Positions 54,832 to 63,729 of a DNA stretch of 64,000 bases are shown here, in pieces. The DNA is taken from the NCBI GenBank assembly GCA_963710645.1, contig CAVQBD010000009.1:186001-250000 (forward strand), written 5' to 3'. The notes under the pieces were generated by a model. The model did not search any database. It was given only the letters and a program-made list of their open reading frames with translations, and was not told the DNA's origin. The translations under genes were made by a program, and so were the position numbers. How positions within the stretch are numbered: position 1 is the first letter of the stretch; the number at the start of each line of letters is the position of its first letter. The DNA comes from FEB-10 sp963710645 (GTDB lineage Bacteria > Acidobacteriota > Thermoanaerobaculia > Thermoanaerobaculales > Sulfomarinibacteraceae).

Positions 54832-57800
54832 CTATTCGCCGGGGAATTCGAACCGAAATCCGTCCGGTGCGTGGTAGCCCTTCGCCGTGACCTCGTCTCC
54901 TTCGAACAGGGCCCACGACGGGATCCCGCGGGTGTAATTCTTGGTCATCTCGTATAACTGAAGCGCCGAGTTCGCCACCACGAGATAGACCGCCCGTTCG
55001 GGGTTCAATGGATTGGGCATCACCAGGAAGAGCCCCTGATCAGGACCCGCATAGGTCGTTCCCTGCCAGACGAAGTGGTTCTTTCCCCACGTCACATCCT
55101 CCTCCACCCCGAGACGAAAGAGCAGGTTGTTGTCATCCAGGGAGCCGATCACGATCAGGTCGCTGGAAGCGGCCTGTTCGGCCGTCAGCTCGGAATCCTT
55201 CACCAGCGGCGGCAGAATCTCCACGTAGGCGTTGGCAAGGGTCTCCTGCCATCGCCGCGCCAGCGTGTGATTGGCCTCGTCCTGTCGGCCGGTGCCGTAG
55301 ACGATCAACGTGTGGTGGAAATCGTCGAAGAAATTCCGCCAGGTGTAAAAGTTGGAATTGTCCACGAGGATGTCGTTGACCGCATTGAACTCCACCAGCG
55401 TGGGTCGAACGCCGATGGTGAAGACAGCCCGGCTTGTTCTTCCCTCGATGTCCATGGGGTAGAGGTGCCGTTCGCCGTCGGTTGTTATGGCTACGTGGGT
55501 TACCAGGCGGTAGGGGTCGCCATCCTGGTGCACGACGACCTCCACCTGCCACTGCGACTTGCGATTTGAGAGCTTCACTTCGGGCCGCAGACCGGGCACG
55601 CCGGTCCGTTCGATCCAAGGTGTGATCTCGGCGGAGAGATCTCGGCCCGCGATCTCACCGGCCACCGCCAGAAAGTCCGCATTGGACATTTCCCGGTTGG
55701 CGAACCGCTGGTGCACGGTGTTCATGAGGTCGAAGAAGCTGTCGTTACCGAGCTGCAGTCGCAGCTGGTGGAGCGCGAAGGTGCCCTTGATCCGCGGAAT
55801 CTGGTAGGGACCGAACACGTCGTAGGCTCGTTGGGTCTGGACGGCCGCCAGGTCGGGCTCACGGGACAGGGTGTAGAGGAAGCGCGCGTTGAGGCCTCCA
55901 AGCTCTTCGGCGAGGCCTTTCGCCGCGCCCACTGGGTCATCTTCGCCGAGCCCCTCCAGAATGCGCCAGTACGCCGCCGATGCGCTGACAAACCAATTCT
56001 CAGCGTCCGATGCCGGGAAGACGGTCCCTCGCCAGAGCCGCGCGGGATCACTGCTGAAGGCATCGCCGGGCTCGTCAACGACGAGCTTGTGCTCGTCAAA
56101 TGACTTCGTCAGGTGAGCAAACCGACCCGCGTCGCGGGCCTTCTTGAGTTCATCGGTGATGTAGATGGGACTCGGCACCGAGTAGCCGAGGCTGAGATGA
56201 GGCACCGCATTCGGCAGGTCGGGCATGATCCGGTACCCCGGTTGGGGGAACTTCTCGCGCAGCGTCACCTTGCCGTAGTGCGCCAGAAAGACCAATTCGC
56301 GGGCCATCTGGGTGGTGGTGATCTTGCCATCGCAGGCATGGGCCCGATTGACGGGCGACGACGCCCACAGATTCACCGCCGCGGTGGCGTCGATGCGCCC
56401 CACGTATTCCCGGTAGAACTCGTTGAAGGCCACGTCACGGTTCCAGGGTGTGAACACCAAATCGTATGGCCGGTCATCCGGCTGCGCCAGGTACTCTTTG
56501 CGGACCTCTGGATCACGGTTGTTGTTGTTCGCCCAGAGGAAGCCCGGCGTCCCGAACGGCGACATGTCTTCAGACGTCCGCCAGAGCTTTTTTGTGTGGG
56601 TTCCGAGCAGGAGAATGGCCACCTCGCCGGTCTTCATGTCGGCAATCGGCCAGTCGTTCGTGTACATGCCGTTGTTGCCGTCCCACAGAATCCTCTCCAC
56701 ATCGTCGATGGACTCCGCGTACTGAGCTGCCTTGCGGATCCGGTTGGATTGAGGGGTCGAGTCGGGTTCGAACGGCGTCTGCGCTACCGTCGTCTCCCCG
56801 ATCACGATGCCGGCCGAGTTGATATAGAAATCAGCACCGGAATGTATCCCTCCGGGGAAGGTCTGGTAGACGAGCCGGTGGCCTTCGGAGGGTTCGACGT
56901 CGGTGATGACGTTCCAGTGGACGCCGGTGTAACCCCGCCACATAAAAATCTGGCCAAAGACCACATCACCATCCGCCGTGGCCGGACCGGTGGCGACGAA
57001 AGCCGAACACTTGTGGCTGGACTCGGAGATCTGCATCTCCCGTTCGATCTCCATAAAGCTCTCTCCGGTCAGGGCGGTCGGGGTGACCTCGATGGCATCG
57101 TGCAATTGGCCGATATCGATGACCGAGTTGATGGTCACGATGTCCAGCAGATCCAGCGGCCGGTCGCCGAAGACGGCTCCGGCGTGGACTGCTCCGTCGG
57201 CGATCCCCCGCATCTCGGTGAGGTACTCAAGGTCGTAGTCGCGCAGAAAGAGCGTGTCCGCTTCGAACCGGAGGTCCTTCCATCCGGCCGCCGGGTCGCC
57301 CTCGTTCTGCACCACCGCCAACTTATCCATATAGGCCGCGATTTCATCCGCCAGCAGGTAACCGTACTGATAACCACGCTGATAGGGCTCTCCTTCGATG
57401 TGGACGAAGATCCACCCCTTGTCGTCATAGCGATACCCGTCCCCAAACCAGCGAACCGTCTCGAAGGGGATGTACTCGGCGATGTCCTCCACCTCTTCGA
57501 GTCGAATATCGTCAAACCAGGCGGTGCCGCTGGCGGTTCCGTTGTACCCAAGATGCAACCCAACCCGATCCTCGCTCGAGGTCGCGATGAACAGCCGCTC
57601 GACTCTCGTCCAATCAGTGTCGGCGCCAATTGTCGGGCTGTGATTGGTGAACGGAAACGTGGTCATGGTGAGGCAGGCAGGCATCGCCGTCGGGTACTTC
57701 GCGGTGGGGTCGGAATACACCGCAGCGGTTCGAATCCACCCGCTGAGGCGATAGAGATGCCCCACCTGGAGCTGCACCGGCTCAGAAAAGACAGCTGTCG

Positions 57801-58038
57801 ACGCGGGCTCCTCATGGGTCACGACCAGGCTGCCCACACCGCCGTGGAACAGATCGGTCGTGCCGGACACCGAAACGCCCCGCTCGAGGGTCTTTGTGTC
57901 CACACCCCACCGCGACACCGCCCCATTCGGGTCGAGCCGCTCGAATCCGGCGTTGTCAATCGAGATTTCCACATCAGCAAAAACCACCGATGCCGTCGCC
58001 AGCACCACCACTGCCAATGTCAGCCTCGTCCACATCAT
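54832..58038 (-). CDS. Secreted Ntn-hydrolase (phospholipase B/C45-like) fused to an M1-peptidase-like C-terminal part
   Basis: ATG 58038 follows GGAGGG by 5 nt and opens a signal peptide (MMWTRLTLAVVVLATASVVFA), giving 1,068 residues. Residues ~22-180 are a carbohydrate-binding-module-like jelly roll (GFERLDPNGAVSRWGV...TAWFDDIRLEE). Next is a phospholipase B/acyltransferase C45-type Ntn hydrolase: EGEPYQRGYQYGYLLADEI and the candidate nucleophile Cys in SSHKCSAFVATGPATADGDVVFGQ. GGIHSGADFYINSAGIVIGETTV follows. The last ~400 residues resemble the helical C-terminal domain of M1 aminopeptidases (FALHQLRLQLGNDSFFDLM, FLAVAGEIAGRDLSAEITPWI) without HExxH. It probably cleaves amide or ester bonds outside the cytoplasm; the substrate is unknown. 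Confidence 0.75.
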   Translation of the reverse strand: MMWTRLTLAVVVLATASVVFADVEISIDNAGFERLDPNGAVSRWGVDTKTLERGVSVSGTTDLFHGGVGSLVVTHEEPASTAVFSEPVQLQVGHLYRLSGWIRTAAVYSDPTAKYPTAMPACLTMTTFPFTNHSPTIGADTDWTRVERLFIATSSEDRVGLHLGYNGTASGTAWFDDIRLEEVEDIAEYIPFETVRWFGDGYRYDDKGWIFVHIEGEPYQRGYQYGYLLADEIAAYMDKLAVVQNEGDPAAGWKDLRFEADTLFLRDYDLEYLTEMRGIADGAVHAGAVFGDRPLDLLDIVTINSVIDIGQLHDAIEVTPTALTGESFMEIEREMQISESSHKCSAFVATGPATADGDVVFGQIFMWRGYTGVHWNVITDVEPSEGHRLVYQTFPGGIHSGADFYINSAGIVIGETTVAQTPFEPDSTPQSNRIRKAAQYAESIDDVERILWDGNNGMYTNDWPIADMKTGEVAILLLGTHTKKLWRTSEDMSPFGTPGFLWANNNNRDPEVRKEYLAQPDDRPYDLVFTPWNRDVAFNEFYREYVGRIDATAAVNLWASSPVNRAHACDGKITTTQMARELVFLAHYGKVTLREKFPQPGYRIMPDLPNAVPHLSLGYSVPSPIYITDELKKARDAGRFAHLTKSFDEHKLVVDEPGDAFSSDPARLWRGTVFPASDAENWFVSASAAYWRILEGLGEDDPVGAAKGLAEELGGLNARFLYTLSREPDLAAVQTQRAYDVFGPYQIPRIKGTFALHQLRLQLGNDSFFDLMNTVHQRFANREMSNADFLAVAGEIAGRDLSAEITPWIERTGVPGLRPEVKLSNRKSQWQVEVVVHQDGDPYRLVTHVAITTDGERHLYPMDIEGRTSRAVFTIGVRPTLVEFNAVNDILVDNSNFYTWRNFFDDFHHTLIVYGTGRQDEANHTLARRWQETLANAYVEILPPLVKDSELTAEQAASSDLIVIGSLDDNNLLFRLGVEEDVTWGKNHFVWQGTTYAGPDQGLFLVMPNPLNPERAVYLVVANSALQLYEMTKNYTRGIPSWALFEGDEVTAKGYHAPDGFRFEFPGE

Positions 58039-58283
58039 CGCGCCCTCCGACCGGTGATTGTAGCGGACCCCGGCCCCCCCGGATGCCAGAATCCGGATGC
58101 CAGATCCCGGATCCCCCACCCGAGCCGGCTTGCCACGGCGTAGCCGGAAGCCCGCTTCCATTGCCGTCGTCTGGGTTCAGGATTCAGAGTTCAGACCCTC
58201 CCCCCCGGGAGCACTGACACAGGATGGCAGGTGAGAAGGTGGACGTTGCGCTCATCCCGATTACCGTGAGATGGACAGCGGTT

Positions 58284-58317
58284 GAATTTGAAATGTGAAA
58301 TGAGAGATGTGAAATTG
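58284..58317. repeat. Heptad array, GAAATGN type
   Basis: GAATTT, GAAATGT, GAAATGA, GAGATGT, GAAATTG run with period 7. The type and the preceding sequence are the same as at 46063. Confidence 0.8.
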
Positions 58318-58366
58318 CCTCCACCCGACCCAAGACGGAGGGGCGCGTTGGACGGGCGTGCCATTT

Positions 58367-58427
58367 CTGACACTTTCGGGACCATTGTGTGGATGCACTG
58401 AGTGTTTGGGAATCCCGAAAGTGTCAG
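58367..58427. repeat. Long-hairpin repeat, copy 6 (divergent arms)
   Basis: Perfect 15-bp arms CTGACACTTTCGGGA (58367-58381) and TCCCGAAAGTGTCAG (58413-58427) surround a 31-nt loop. The flanks GGGCGTGCC and GGCAACCTCGGGGAGCGCGG are as in the other copies, but several arm bases differ on both sides at once. Confidence 0.88.
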
Positions 58428-58564
58428 GGGTGGCAACCTCGGGGAGCGCGGTTGGGAGACGGGCGCGCCGAAATCAGGAAACCGAACCGACGGTTCGACC
58501 TTTGACACGTCAGCCGGGGTGGTACCATGAAACCGGTCATCGGCCAACAACTCCAGAGGTCTAA

Positions 58565-59563
58565 ATGCTGACGAGCGTTCGTGTGCTGTTGAACAAGATC
58601 ATCGACTATGCCGGTCTGTTTCCCCCGGCGCGGCTTTCCATGTCCGAGGCATTCGACCGCTATCTCCACCATGCCACCGGATCCGACGGATGGATGCTGG
58701 CCCTGTTCGTTTGTCCGGCGTCCCGGTTGGATGAACTGTCTCCCCTGATGGGACGACTGCGTCCCGGCCACGGGTCGTTTCGGATTGCCGTACTCGGACG
58801 TGGGGGCGCAACCGCCGAGAGCTTTCTGTCGGGGATCGCCGCCGACGTGGAAGATATGCAGTGGTTCCAACGTCTCCACGGATCGCTGGCCCCTCTCGAG
58901 CAGTTCGAGGTGGCGTTGCCCGACGCGCCCGGCACCCTCGGCACCTGCGTCGCAACGGCGGTGGACCTGCTCTCCCGGACCGCATCGTCCCCAGCTCCGT
59001 TCTTCGAAACCTCGTTTTTGGACGGCTGGCGGGACCGTCTTCCCGAGGCCGCCGCAGCCATTCTCGGAGCGTCGGGGCGGGGCAGACCAAGCGGTCTCAA
59101 GATCCGGTGTGGCGGGCTCGACGCGGCCGCCGTGCCGTCGCCTGTGGCGGTCGCTGCCGCGATATCAGCCGGTGTCGAGCTGAGGGTTCCCATCAAGGCG
59201 ACCCAGGGACTTCACCATCCCCTCCGTCATTTCGACACCACGCTCGAAACGGTGACCCACGGGTTTCTGAACCTCTTCGTTGCCGGCGTACTCGCCCACA
59301 CCCACGACCTGGCCGAAGAGTCGCTGCTTTCGATCCTCGAGGAGGAGGACGCCAGGGCCTTCAGCTTCACATTCGACGGACTCTCGTGGCGCGATATTTC
59401 GGCAAACGTCGAACAGATCATCGCCGCCCGGGAGGCCGGGGTGACTTCGTTCGGTAGTTGCAGCTTCGCAGAACCCCGTGACGACCTCTACGCATTCGGT
59501 CTGCTGTCGGAGGAGGAGCCTGCCGACGATCCGAACATGATCCCAGGAGGCAGCCAAAGATGA
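58565..59563 (+). CDS. Unknown protein translationally coupled to fumarylacetoacetase
   Basis: ATG 58565 has AGAGGT 5 nt upstream. This 332-residue cytoplasmic protein has an alternating alpha/beta pattern: LLNKIIDYAGLFPPARLSM, LALFVCPASRLDEL, FFETSFLDGWRDRLPEAAAAIL, LKIRCGGLDAAAVPSPVAVAAAI, VPIKATQGLHHPLRH and the tail FGSCSFAEPRDDL. The repeated strand-helix units suggest a TIM-barrel-like fold. PIKATQGLHHP and CGG contain likely ligand residues. I know no assigned function. Its stop overlaps the fahA start (ATGA), so it is probably needed in the same pathway, aromatic amino acid (tyrosine/homogentisate) breakdown. Confidence 0.78.
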   Translation: MLTSVRVLLNKIIDYAGLFPPARLSMSEAFDRYLHHATGSDGWMLALFVCPASRLDELSPLMGRLRPGHGSFRIAVLGRGGATAESFLSGIAADVEDMQWFQRLHGSLAPLEQFEVALPDAPGTLGTCVATAVDLLSRTASSPAPFFETSFLDGWRDRLPEAAAAILGASGRGRPSGLKIRCGGLDAAAVPSPVAVAAAISAGVELRVPIKATQGLHHPLRHFDTTLETVTHGFLNLFVAGVLAHTHDLAEESLLSILEEEDARAFSFTFDGLSWRDISANVEQIIAAREAGVTSFGSCSFAEPRDDLYAFGLLSEEEPADDPNMIPGGSQR

Positions 59564-60840
59564 GTCCCATGGACACCTCGCTTCGGTCCTTTGTCGATGT
59601 CCCCGCCGAATCCGACTTCTCCATCCACAATCTTCCCTTCGGCGTGTTCCGTCCCAGGGTCCTCGCCAAACCAAGGGTGGGTGTGGCCATAGGTGATCAC
59701 ATCCTCGACCTATCGGTGCTGGTGGACAAGGGCCTCTTCAATGGTCCTGAAATGCGCGATACCTACGTATTCCACGAACCCGGGTTGAACGCCTTCATGG
59801 CCATGGGACGATCGGCGTGGCGCGAGGCGCGGCAGCGGATCATGGAACTCCTTGACGCCGACGAACCGACCCTGCGCGACGATGTGCCTCTCCGGGACGC
59901 TGCGCTGATCCCAGCGGCATCTGCCCAGATGTTGCTGCCCGCCAGGATCGACGACTACACCGACTTCTATTCGTCCCGGGAGCACGCCACCAACATAGGC
60001 GTCATGCTCCGAGGGCCGGATAACGCGCTCCAACCCAACTGGCTCCACCTCCCGGTGGGCTACCACGGCCGTTCCAGCTCGGTCGTGGTCAGCGGCACCG
60101 ATGTCCGACGGCCCATGGGACAGACCAAGCCGGCGGATGTCGACCAGCCGATCTACGGCCCGAGCCGACTGATGGACTTCGAACTCGAGATGGGTTTCTT
60201 CGTGGGTCCGGGCAACGATCTGGGGACACCCATTCCCATCGATCGGGCACTGGAACACATTTTCGGCATGGTGTTGGTCAACGACTGGAGTGCGCGAGAT
60301 ATCCAGGCCTGGGAGTACGTCCCGTTGGGACCATTTCTGGCCAAGAACTTCGCCACGTCCATTTCGCCGTGGGTCGTGACCATGGAGGCCCTCGAGCCCT
60401 TCCGGTGCGCCGGTCCGACCCAGGTCGATCCCGAACCTCTCCCCTACCTCCAGAACCCGGGCGATTGTGCATTCGACGTCAAGCTCGAGGTGCTGCTCCA
60501 ATCAGAGGCCATGGAAACTCCGGCCACCATCGCCACCTCCAATCTCCGCTATATGTACTGGAGTATCTGCCAACAGTTGGCCCACCACACGGTCAACGGC
60601 TGCAACGCGCGACCCGGTGATCTCATGGGTTCGGGGACCATTTCCGGTCCGGCCAAGGAGGAAAGAGGTTCCATGATGGAGCTCAGCTGGCGCGGCAGCG
60701 AACCCATCGAGCTGCCCAACGGAGAGACCAGGAAGTTCCTGGCCGACAACGACACCGTCATTATGCGTGGTCATTGCGCGGCCGAAGGAGTCCGTATCGG
60801 TTTCGGCGAGGTTCGAGGCACTCTGCTGCCGGTCCTTTGA
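59560..60840 (+). CDS. fahA: Fumarylacetoacetase
   Basis: This 426-residue enzyme matches the family along its length: an N-terminal SH3-like domain (SIHNLPFGVFRP), then the FAH barrel with DYTDFYSSREHATNIG, WLHLPVGYHGRSSSVVVSG, DFELEMGFFVG (metal-binding Glu pair), VLVNDWSARDIQAWEYVPLGPFLAKNF and NGCNARPGDLMGSGTISGP. It hydrolyses 4-fumarylacetoacetate to fumarate and acetoacetate, the last step of tyrosine degradation. It starts within the upstream gene's stop codon (ATGA). No other homogentisate genes are in the window. Confidence 0.95.
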   Translation: MSPMDTSLRSFVDVPAESDFSIHNLPFGVFRPRVLAKPRVGVAIGDHILDLSVLVDKGLFNGPEMRDTYVFHEPGLNAFMAMGRSAWREARQRIMELLDADEPTLRDDVPLRDAALIPAASAQMLLPARIDDYTDFYSSREHATNIGVMLRGPDNALQPNWLHLPVGYHGRSSSVVVSGTDVRRPMGQTKPADVDQPIYGPSRLMDFELEMGFFVGPGNDLGTPIPIDRALEHIFGMVLVNDWSARDIQAWEYVPLGPFLAKNFATSISPWVVTMEALEPFRCAGPTQVDPEPLPYLQNPGDCAFDVKLEVLLQSEAMETPATIATSNLRYMYWSICQQLAHHTVNGCNARPGDLMGSGTISGPAKEERGSMMELSWRGSEPIELPNGETRKFLADNDTVIMRGHCAAEGVRIGFGEVRGTLLPVL

Positions 60841-61093
60841 CCCCCTCCCGCCCGATGTGGAGGGTGTGGAAGGTGTGGAAGGTGTGGAGTGGGCGACACC
60901 CGCGTGCGCGATGAGAGATCATAGATGCGAGCTGCGGCGCTCTGCGGATCGTGAGGAGACGCCAGGAGCGGCGTGACTCCCCAAAGTCCTCGCGATCGGG
61001 TATCATCGCCATCAGTATCAACATGGCAGAGAATCGCTCGGGGATGCGCAGCATCCCAAGAATGACAGTATTTGAAGGGTGCAAGGAGGATTC
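60841..61093. repeat. GGTGTGGA nonamer repeats and RDD gene leader
   Basis: CCCTCCCGCCCG follows the fahA stop, then three AGGTGTGGA nonamers (60861-60888). The remaining ~200 bp hold no gene. Confidence 0.6.
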
Positions 61094-61531
61094 ATGGAGA
61101 AGGCAGGTGTGGCGGTCCGATTTTTCGGGGTACTCATCGACGGCTTTGTGATGGCGGGTCTCGCTTTCGTGCTCGTGTTCGTGTTTGGTCTTTTCGCCGG
61201 CGGCGCCAGCCAGACCGACTCGGGGTTCGTCCAAACAATGGCGGGGATTTTCGGGACCATCATCTACATGATCCTCATCCTGTTTCAGTTCCTGTACTAC
61301 GGCTACTTCTGGAGCAAGAACGGCCAATCACCCGGCAAAAAGCTCATGGGCATCCGGGTCGTGCAGAAGGGCGGCGGTTCCATGTCCTTTCTCAAGGCCG
61401 GCCTCCGGGGGACCCTCGGCTACTGGATCAGCGGTTTGATCTTCGGCCTCGGCTTCATCTGGGCCATCTTTGACGCCGACAACGAGACCTGGCACGACAA
61501 GATCTTCGGCACCCGGGTCGTCAGGGCCTGA
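61094..61531 (+). CDS. RDD-family membrane protein
   Basis: ATG 61094 has AAGGAGGA 4 nt upstream. The 145-residue product has the RDD layout: VAVRFFGVLIDGFVMAGLAFVLVFVFG (Arg and Asp of the first segment), a second pair of helices (IIYMILILFQFLYYGYFW), the conserved NGQSPGKKLMGIRVV loop, and a final helix followed by WHDKIFGTRVV. RDD proteins form small membrane bundles with possible ion-exchange roles; the function of this one is unknown. It is monocistronic. Confidence 0.85.
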   Translation: MEKAGVAVRFFGVLIDGFVMAGLAFVLVFVFGLFAGGASQTDSGFVQTMAGIFGTIIYMILILFQFLYYGYFWSKNGQSPGKKLMGIRVVQKGGGSMSFLKAGLRGTLGYWISGLIFGLGFIWAIFDADNETWHDKIFGTRVVRA

Positions 61532-61740
61532 AGCCCCCACCCAGCCAGGTGAGACGGTGAGGAGGTGAGAGGGGGAGAAGTCCCACCCATTCGGGGAGTA
61601 TCGGGTGGGCGCGGGGGTTTTCGAATTTCGAATTCCGAATTTCGAATTCCACTGGGCGCCGGCCTCTGAACCACCCGCCCACGGGGCCATTGACAGCCGG
61701 CGGTCCGCGCCCCAACTATTGAGGGGAGGGGGATGAGCGA
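61532..61740. repeat. GGTGAGA and TCGAATT heptads
   Basis: CCCCCACCCAGCCAGG is followed by GGTGAGACGGTGAGGAGGTGAGAGG (GGTGAGN units, 61548-61574) and TCGAATT heptads (61621-61650: TCGAATT twice, CCGAATT, TCGAATT). The end provides the ribosome binding site of the radical-SAM gene. Confidence 0.7.
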
Positions 61741-62841
61741 TTGGCCATCACGGACACGACGGGGAACCATCCCGGCCGTTACTGGCGCCTCCTTGACGAC
61801 GGCCGCGTACTCTGCGAACTCTGTCCCCGCCTCTGCAGGCTCAAGGACGGCCAACGGGGGCTGTGTTTCGTGCGCATGGCGACCGACGGCGGGATAGTAC
61901 TCACGACCTACGGCAGGTCGAGCGGGTTCTGCGTCGATCCCATTGAGAAAAAACCGCTCAACCACTTCCTGCCCGGAACCGGCGTCCTGTCATTCGGCAC
62001 GGCCGGCTGCAATCTCGCCTGTAAATTCTGTCAAAACTGGGACATTTCGAAATCTCGACAGATGGACCGGCTGGCCGATGCCGCCTCGCCGGGGGCCATC
62101 GCCCGGGCGGCCGCCTCACTCGGCTGCCGCAGCGTTGCGTTCACCTACAACGACCCCGTGATATTCCTCGAGTACGCGGTGGACGTGGCCGCCGCCTGCC
62201 GTGAGGCGGGCATCGCCACCGTCGCCGTGACCGCCGCCGAGATTCTGCCCTCACCGCGGCAGGAATTCTTTGCCCACATGGACGCAGCCAACGTGGATCT
62301 CAAGGCCTTCACCGAGGATTTCTACACGCGCCTGTGCGGCGGGTCGCTCCAGCCGGTGCTCGAGACCCTCGAGTATCTCGTGAGCCAGACCGACGTCTGG
62401 GTCGAACTCACCACCCTGCTCATCCCAGGAGAGAACGACTCCGATGACGAATTGGATCGGATGACGCGTTGGGTCGTGGAGCGCCTGGGTCCTGACGTCC
62501 CCATGCACTTCACCGCCTTCCACCCCGATTTCAAGATGCTGAGCACACCCGCCACTCCGCCGGCCACCCTCACCAGGGCCCGCCGAATCGCCATGGCAAA
62601 CGGCGTCCGCTTCGCCTATACAGGCAACGTCCACGACGAAGGCGGTGGCAGCACCTACTGTTCCCACTGCAAAGAGCTGCTGGTGGGCCGCGACTGGTAC
62701 CTGCTCACCGCATGGAACCTGGATGCCAGGGGTTGTTGTTCGAGCTGCGGAACGCCATGTCCAGGGCGATTCGAGGCCCGTCCGGGAAATTGGGGGCCCC
62801 GCCGGTTGCCGGTACGGATGTCGGAGTTTGATAGGTCCTGA
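61741..62841 (+). CDS. amrS: AmmeMemoRadiSam-type radical SAM enzyme
   Basis: This 366-residue protein starts at TTG 61741, about 9 nt after GGGGAGGGGGA; no in-frame ATG is better placed. The N-terminal Cys cluster CELCPRLCRLKDGQRGLC precedes the radical-SAM motif GCNLACKFCQNWDISK (Cys at about 91, 95 and 98), which binds the 4Fe-4S cluster. GTGVLSFGTAGC, VAFTYNDPVIFLEYAVD and HFTAFHPDFKM are typical. C-terminal knuckles (YCSHC, CCSSCGTPC) suggest another metal site. The AmmeMemoRadiSam system (AmrS with Memo and AMMECR1 proteins) is conserved, but its reaction is not firmly known. Memo and AMMECR1 are not in the window. Confidence 0.9.
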   Translation: MAITDTTGNHPGRYWRLLDDGRVLCELCPRLCRLKDGQRGLCFVRMATDGGIVLTTYGRSSGFCVDPIEKKPLNHFLPGTGVLSFGTAGCNLACKFCQNWDISKSRQMDRLADAASPGAIARAAASLGCRSVAFTYNDPVIFLEYAVDVAAACREAGIATVAVTAAEILPSPRQEFFAHMDAANVDLKAFTEDFYTRLCGGSLQPVLETLEYLVSQTDVWVELTTLLIPGENDSDDELDRMTRWVVERLGPDVPMHFTAFHPDFKMLSTPATPPATLTRARRIAMANGVRFAYTGNVHDEGGGSTYCSHCKELLVGRDWYLLTAWNLDARGCCSSCGTPCPGRFEARPGNWGPRRLPVRMSEFDRS

Positions 62842-63063
62842 TAAGGGTTCAGGATTCAGGGTTCAGGCCCGCCCACCCGGGATGCCCACAGATCACAAAG
62901 ATACAAACAAATGCCGGATGCTCAATGCAAGATCCCCCGCCCGCCCGGGTCGTAACAGGCCGCGACGGGCGGGCGTGCCAGACTTGGACGCATTGCTCGG
63001 GCCGGTGCCGACTGGTCACGGCGAAGTTCATAGGACGGAGCCGGAAGGCACCGGTCAGGACCC
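62842..63063. repeat. ATTCAGG heptads and GGGCGTGCC module
   Basis: GTTCAGG/ATTCAGG/GTTCAGG heptads (62846-62867), a CCCGCCCACCCGGG C-run, and CCCGGGTCGTAACAGGCCGCGACGGGCGGGCGTGCC as a module without hairpin (62946-62981). Two genes converge here. Confidence 0.65.
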
Positions 63064-63447
63064 CTATTCGGTGACAATCGCCTCCGCCTCGATCTCCACC
63101 TTCCAGCGGGGATCGAGCAGTCCCTTGACCACAACCATGGTGGCAGCTGGGAAGATCTCGGCGAAGAACTCACCGTGGGCCCGGCCTACGGCTTCCCAAT
63201 CGGCCGCATCCACGACGTACACTCGAGTCCGAACAATGTCCTCACGTCGTCCGCCCAGGCCTTCGATGGCCTCGACGATCGTCTCGAGGCAGCGTTTCGC
63301 CTGGACGTATGCGTCGCCTTCCACCGTTTCGCCATCCGGTCCGATGGGGGCTGTTCCGGAAACCACGATGATCGGGCCGCGTCGCACCGCCCGAGAAAAC
63401 CCAACCAACGCCTCGTAGGGTGAGGCGGAGCGATAGCGGTCATTCAT
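63064..63447 (-). CDS. RidA/YjgF-family enamine/imine deaminase-like protein
   Basis: This 127-residue protein has the family core: SPYEALVGFSRAVRRGPIIVVSGTAPIG, AYVQAKRCLETIVEAIEGLGGRREDIVRTRVYVVD (the conserved Arg is in TRVYV) and PAATMVVVKGLLDPRWKVEIEAEAI with the terminal Glu. RidA trimers hydrolyse reactive enamines such as 2-aminoacrylate; subgroup members lacking the Arg act elsewhere, but here it is present. The start ATG 63447 has GGGAG about 9 nt upstream. It appears monocistronic. Confidence 0.9.
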   Translation of the reverse strand: MNDRYRSASPYEALVGFSRAVRRGPIIVVSGTAPIGPDGETVEGDAYVQAKRCLETIVEAIEGLGGRREDIVRTRVYVVDAADWEAVGRAHGEFFAEIFPAATMVVVKGLLDPRWKVEIEAEAIVTE

Positions 63448-63729
63448 GACATGCACTCCCTGGTCAATCCCGCCTCGAGTGGACCACGGAACGCCCCTTG
63501 CGGACGACGTCGAGACCCGAAGACCCCCTCGCGGGAAGTTGTTTTTGAGGACTGGACCCATTATAGCTCGGGCACGATCCCCTGTCACTCGGTATTCGGC
63601 CCAGCCGTATGCAGGCTACCTCGAGATCGAGGACCAATAGTGAGCGATTCTCGTGTGTGATTCACCGTGGAACACCGCGCCGGTCGAAGCTGTTGTTCCA
63701 ACTGATCACGCCAACCAAAGGAGATCGCC
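63448..63729. promoter_or_regulatory. Divergent intergenic region between ridA-like and dienelactone hydrolase genes
   Basis: No repeat modules or gene are seen. It must hold promoters for both flanking genes. The last bases, CCAAAGGAGATCGCC, give the ribosome binding site of the following gene. Confidence 0.5.

Larger units (their letters stand above)
58039..58564. repeat. Mosaic repeat region with hairpin copy 6
   Basis: GTTCAGG/ATTCAGA heptads run at 58173-58194, then CCCCCCGGGAGC, the AGATGGACAGCGGTTGAATT block shared with the 1-kb repeats (58268-58289), a GAAATGN heptad array (58284-58317), the GGGCGCG..GGGCGTGCC module (58341-58362) and the hairpin. The region from ~58500 leads into the fumarylacetoacetase operon. 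Confidence 0.75.

Noticed and set aside
56113..58143. 676-codon plus-strand open frame opposite the Ntn-hydrolase fusion
   Set aside because: Antisense shadow; the minus-strand frame has a signal peptide and recognisable domains.
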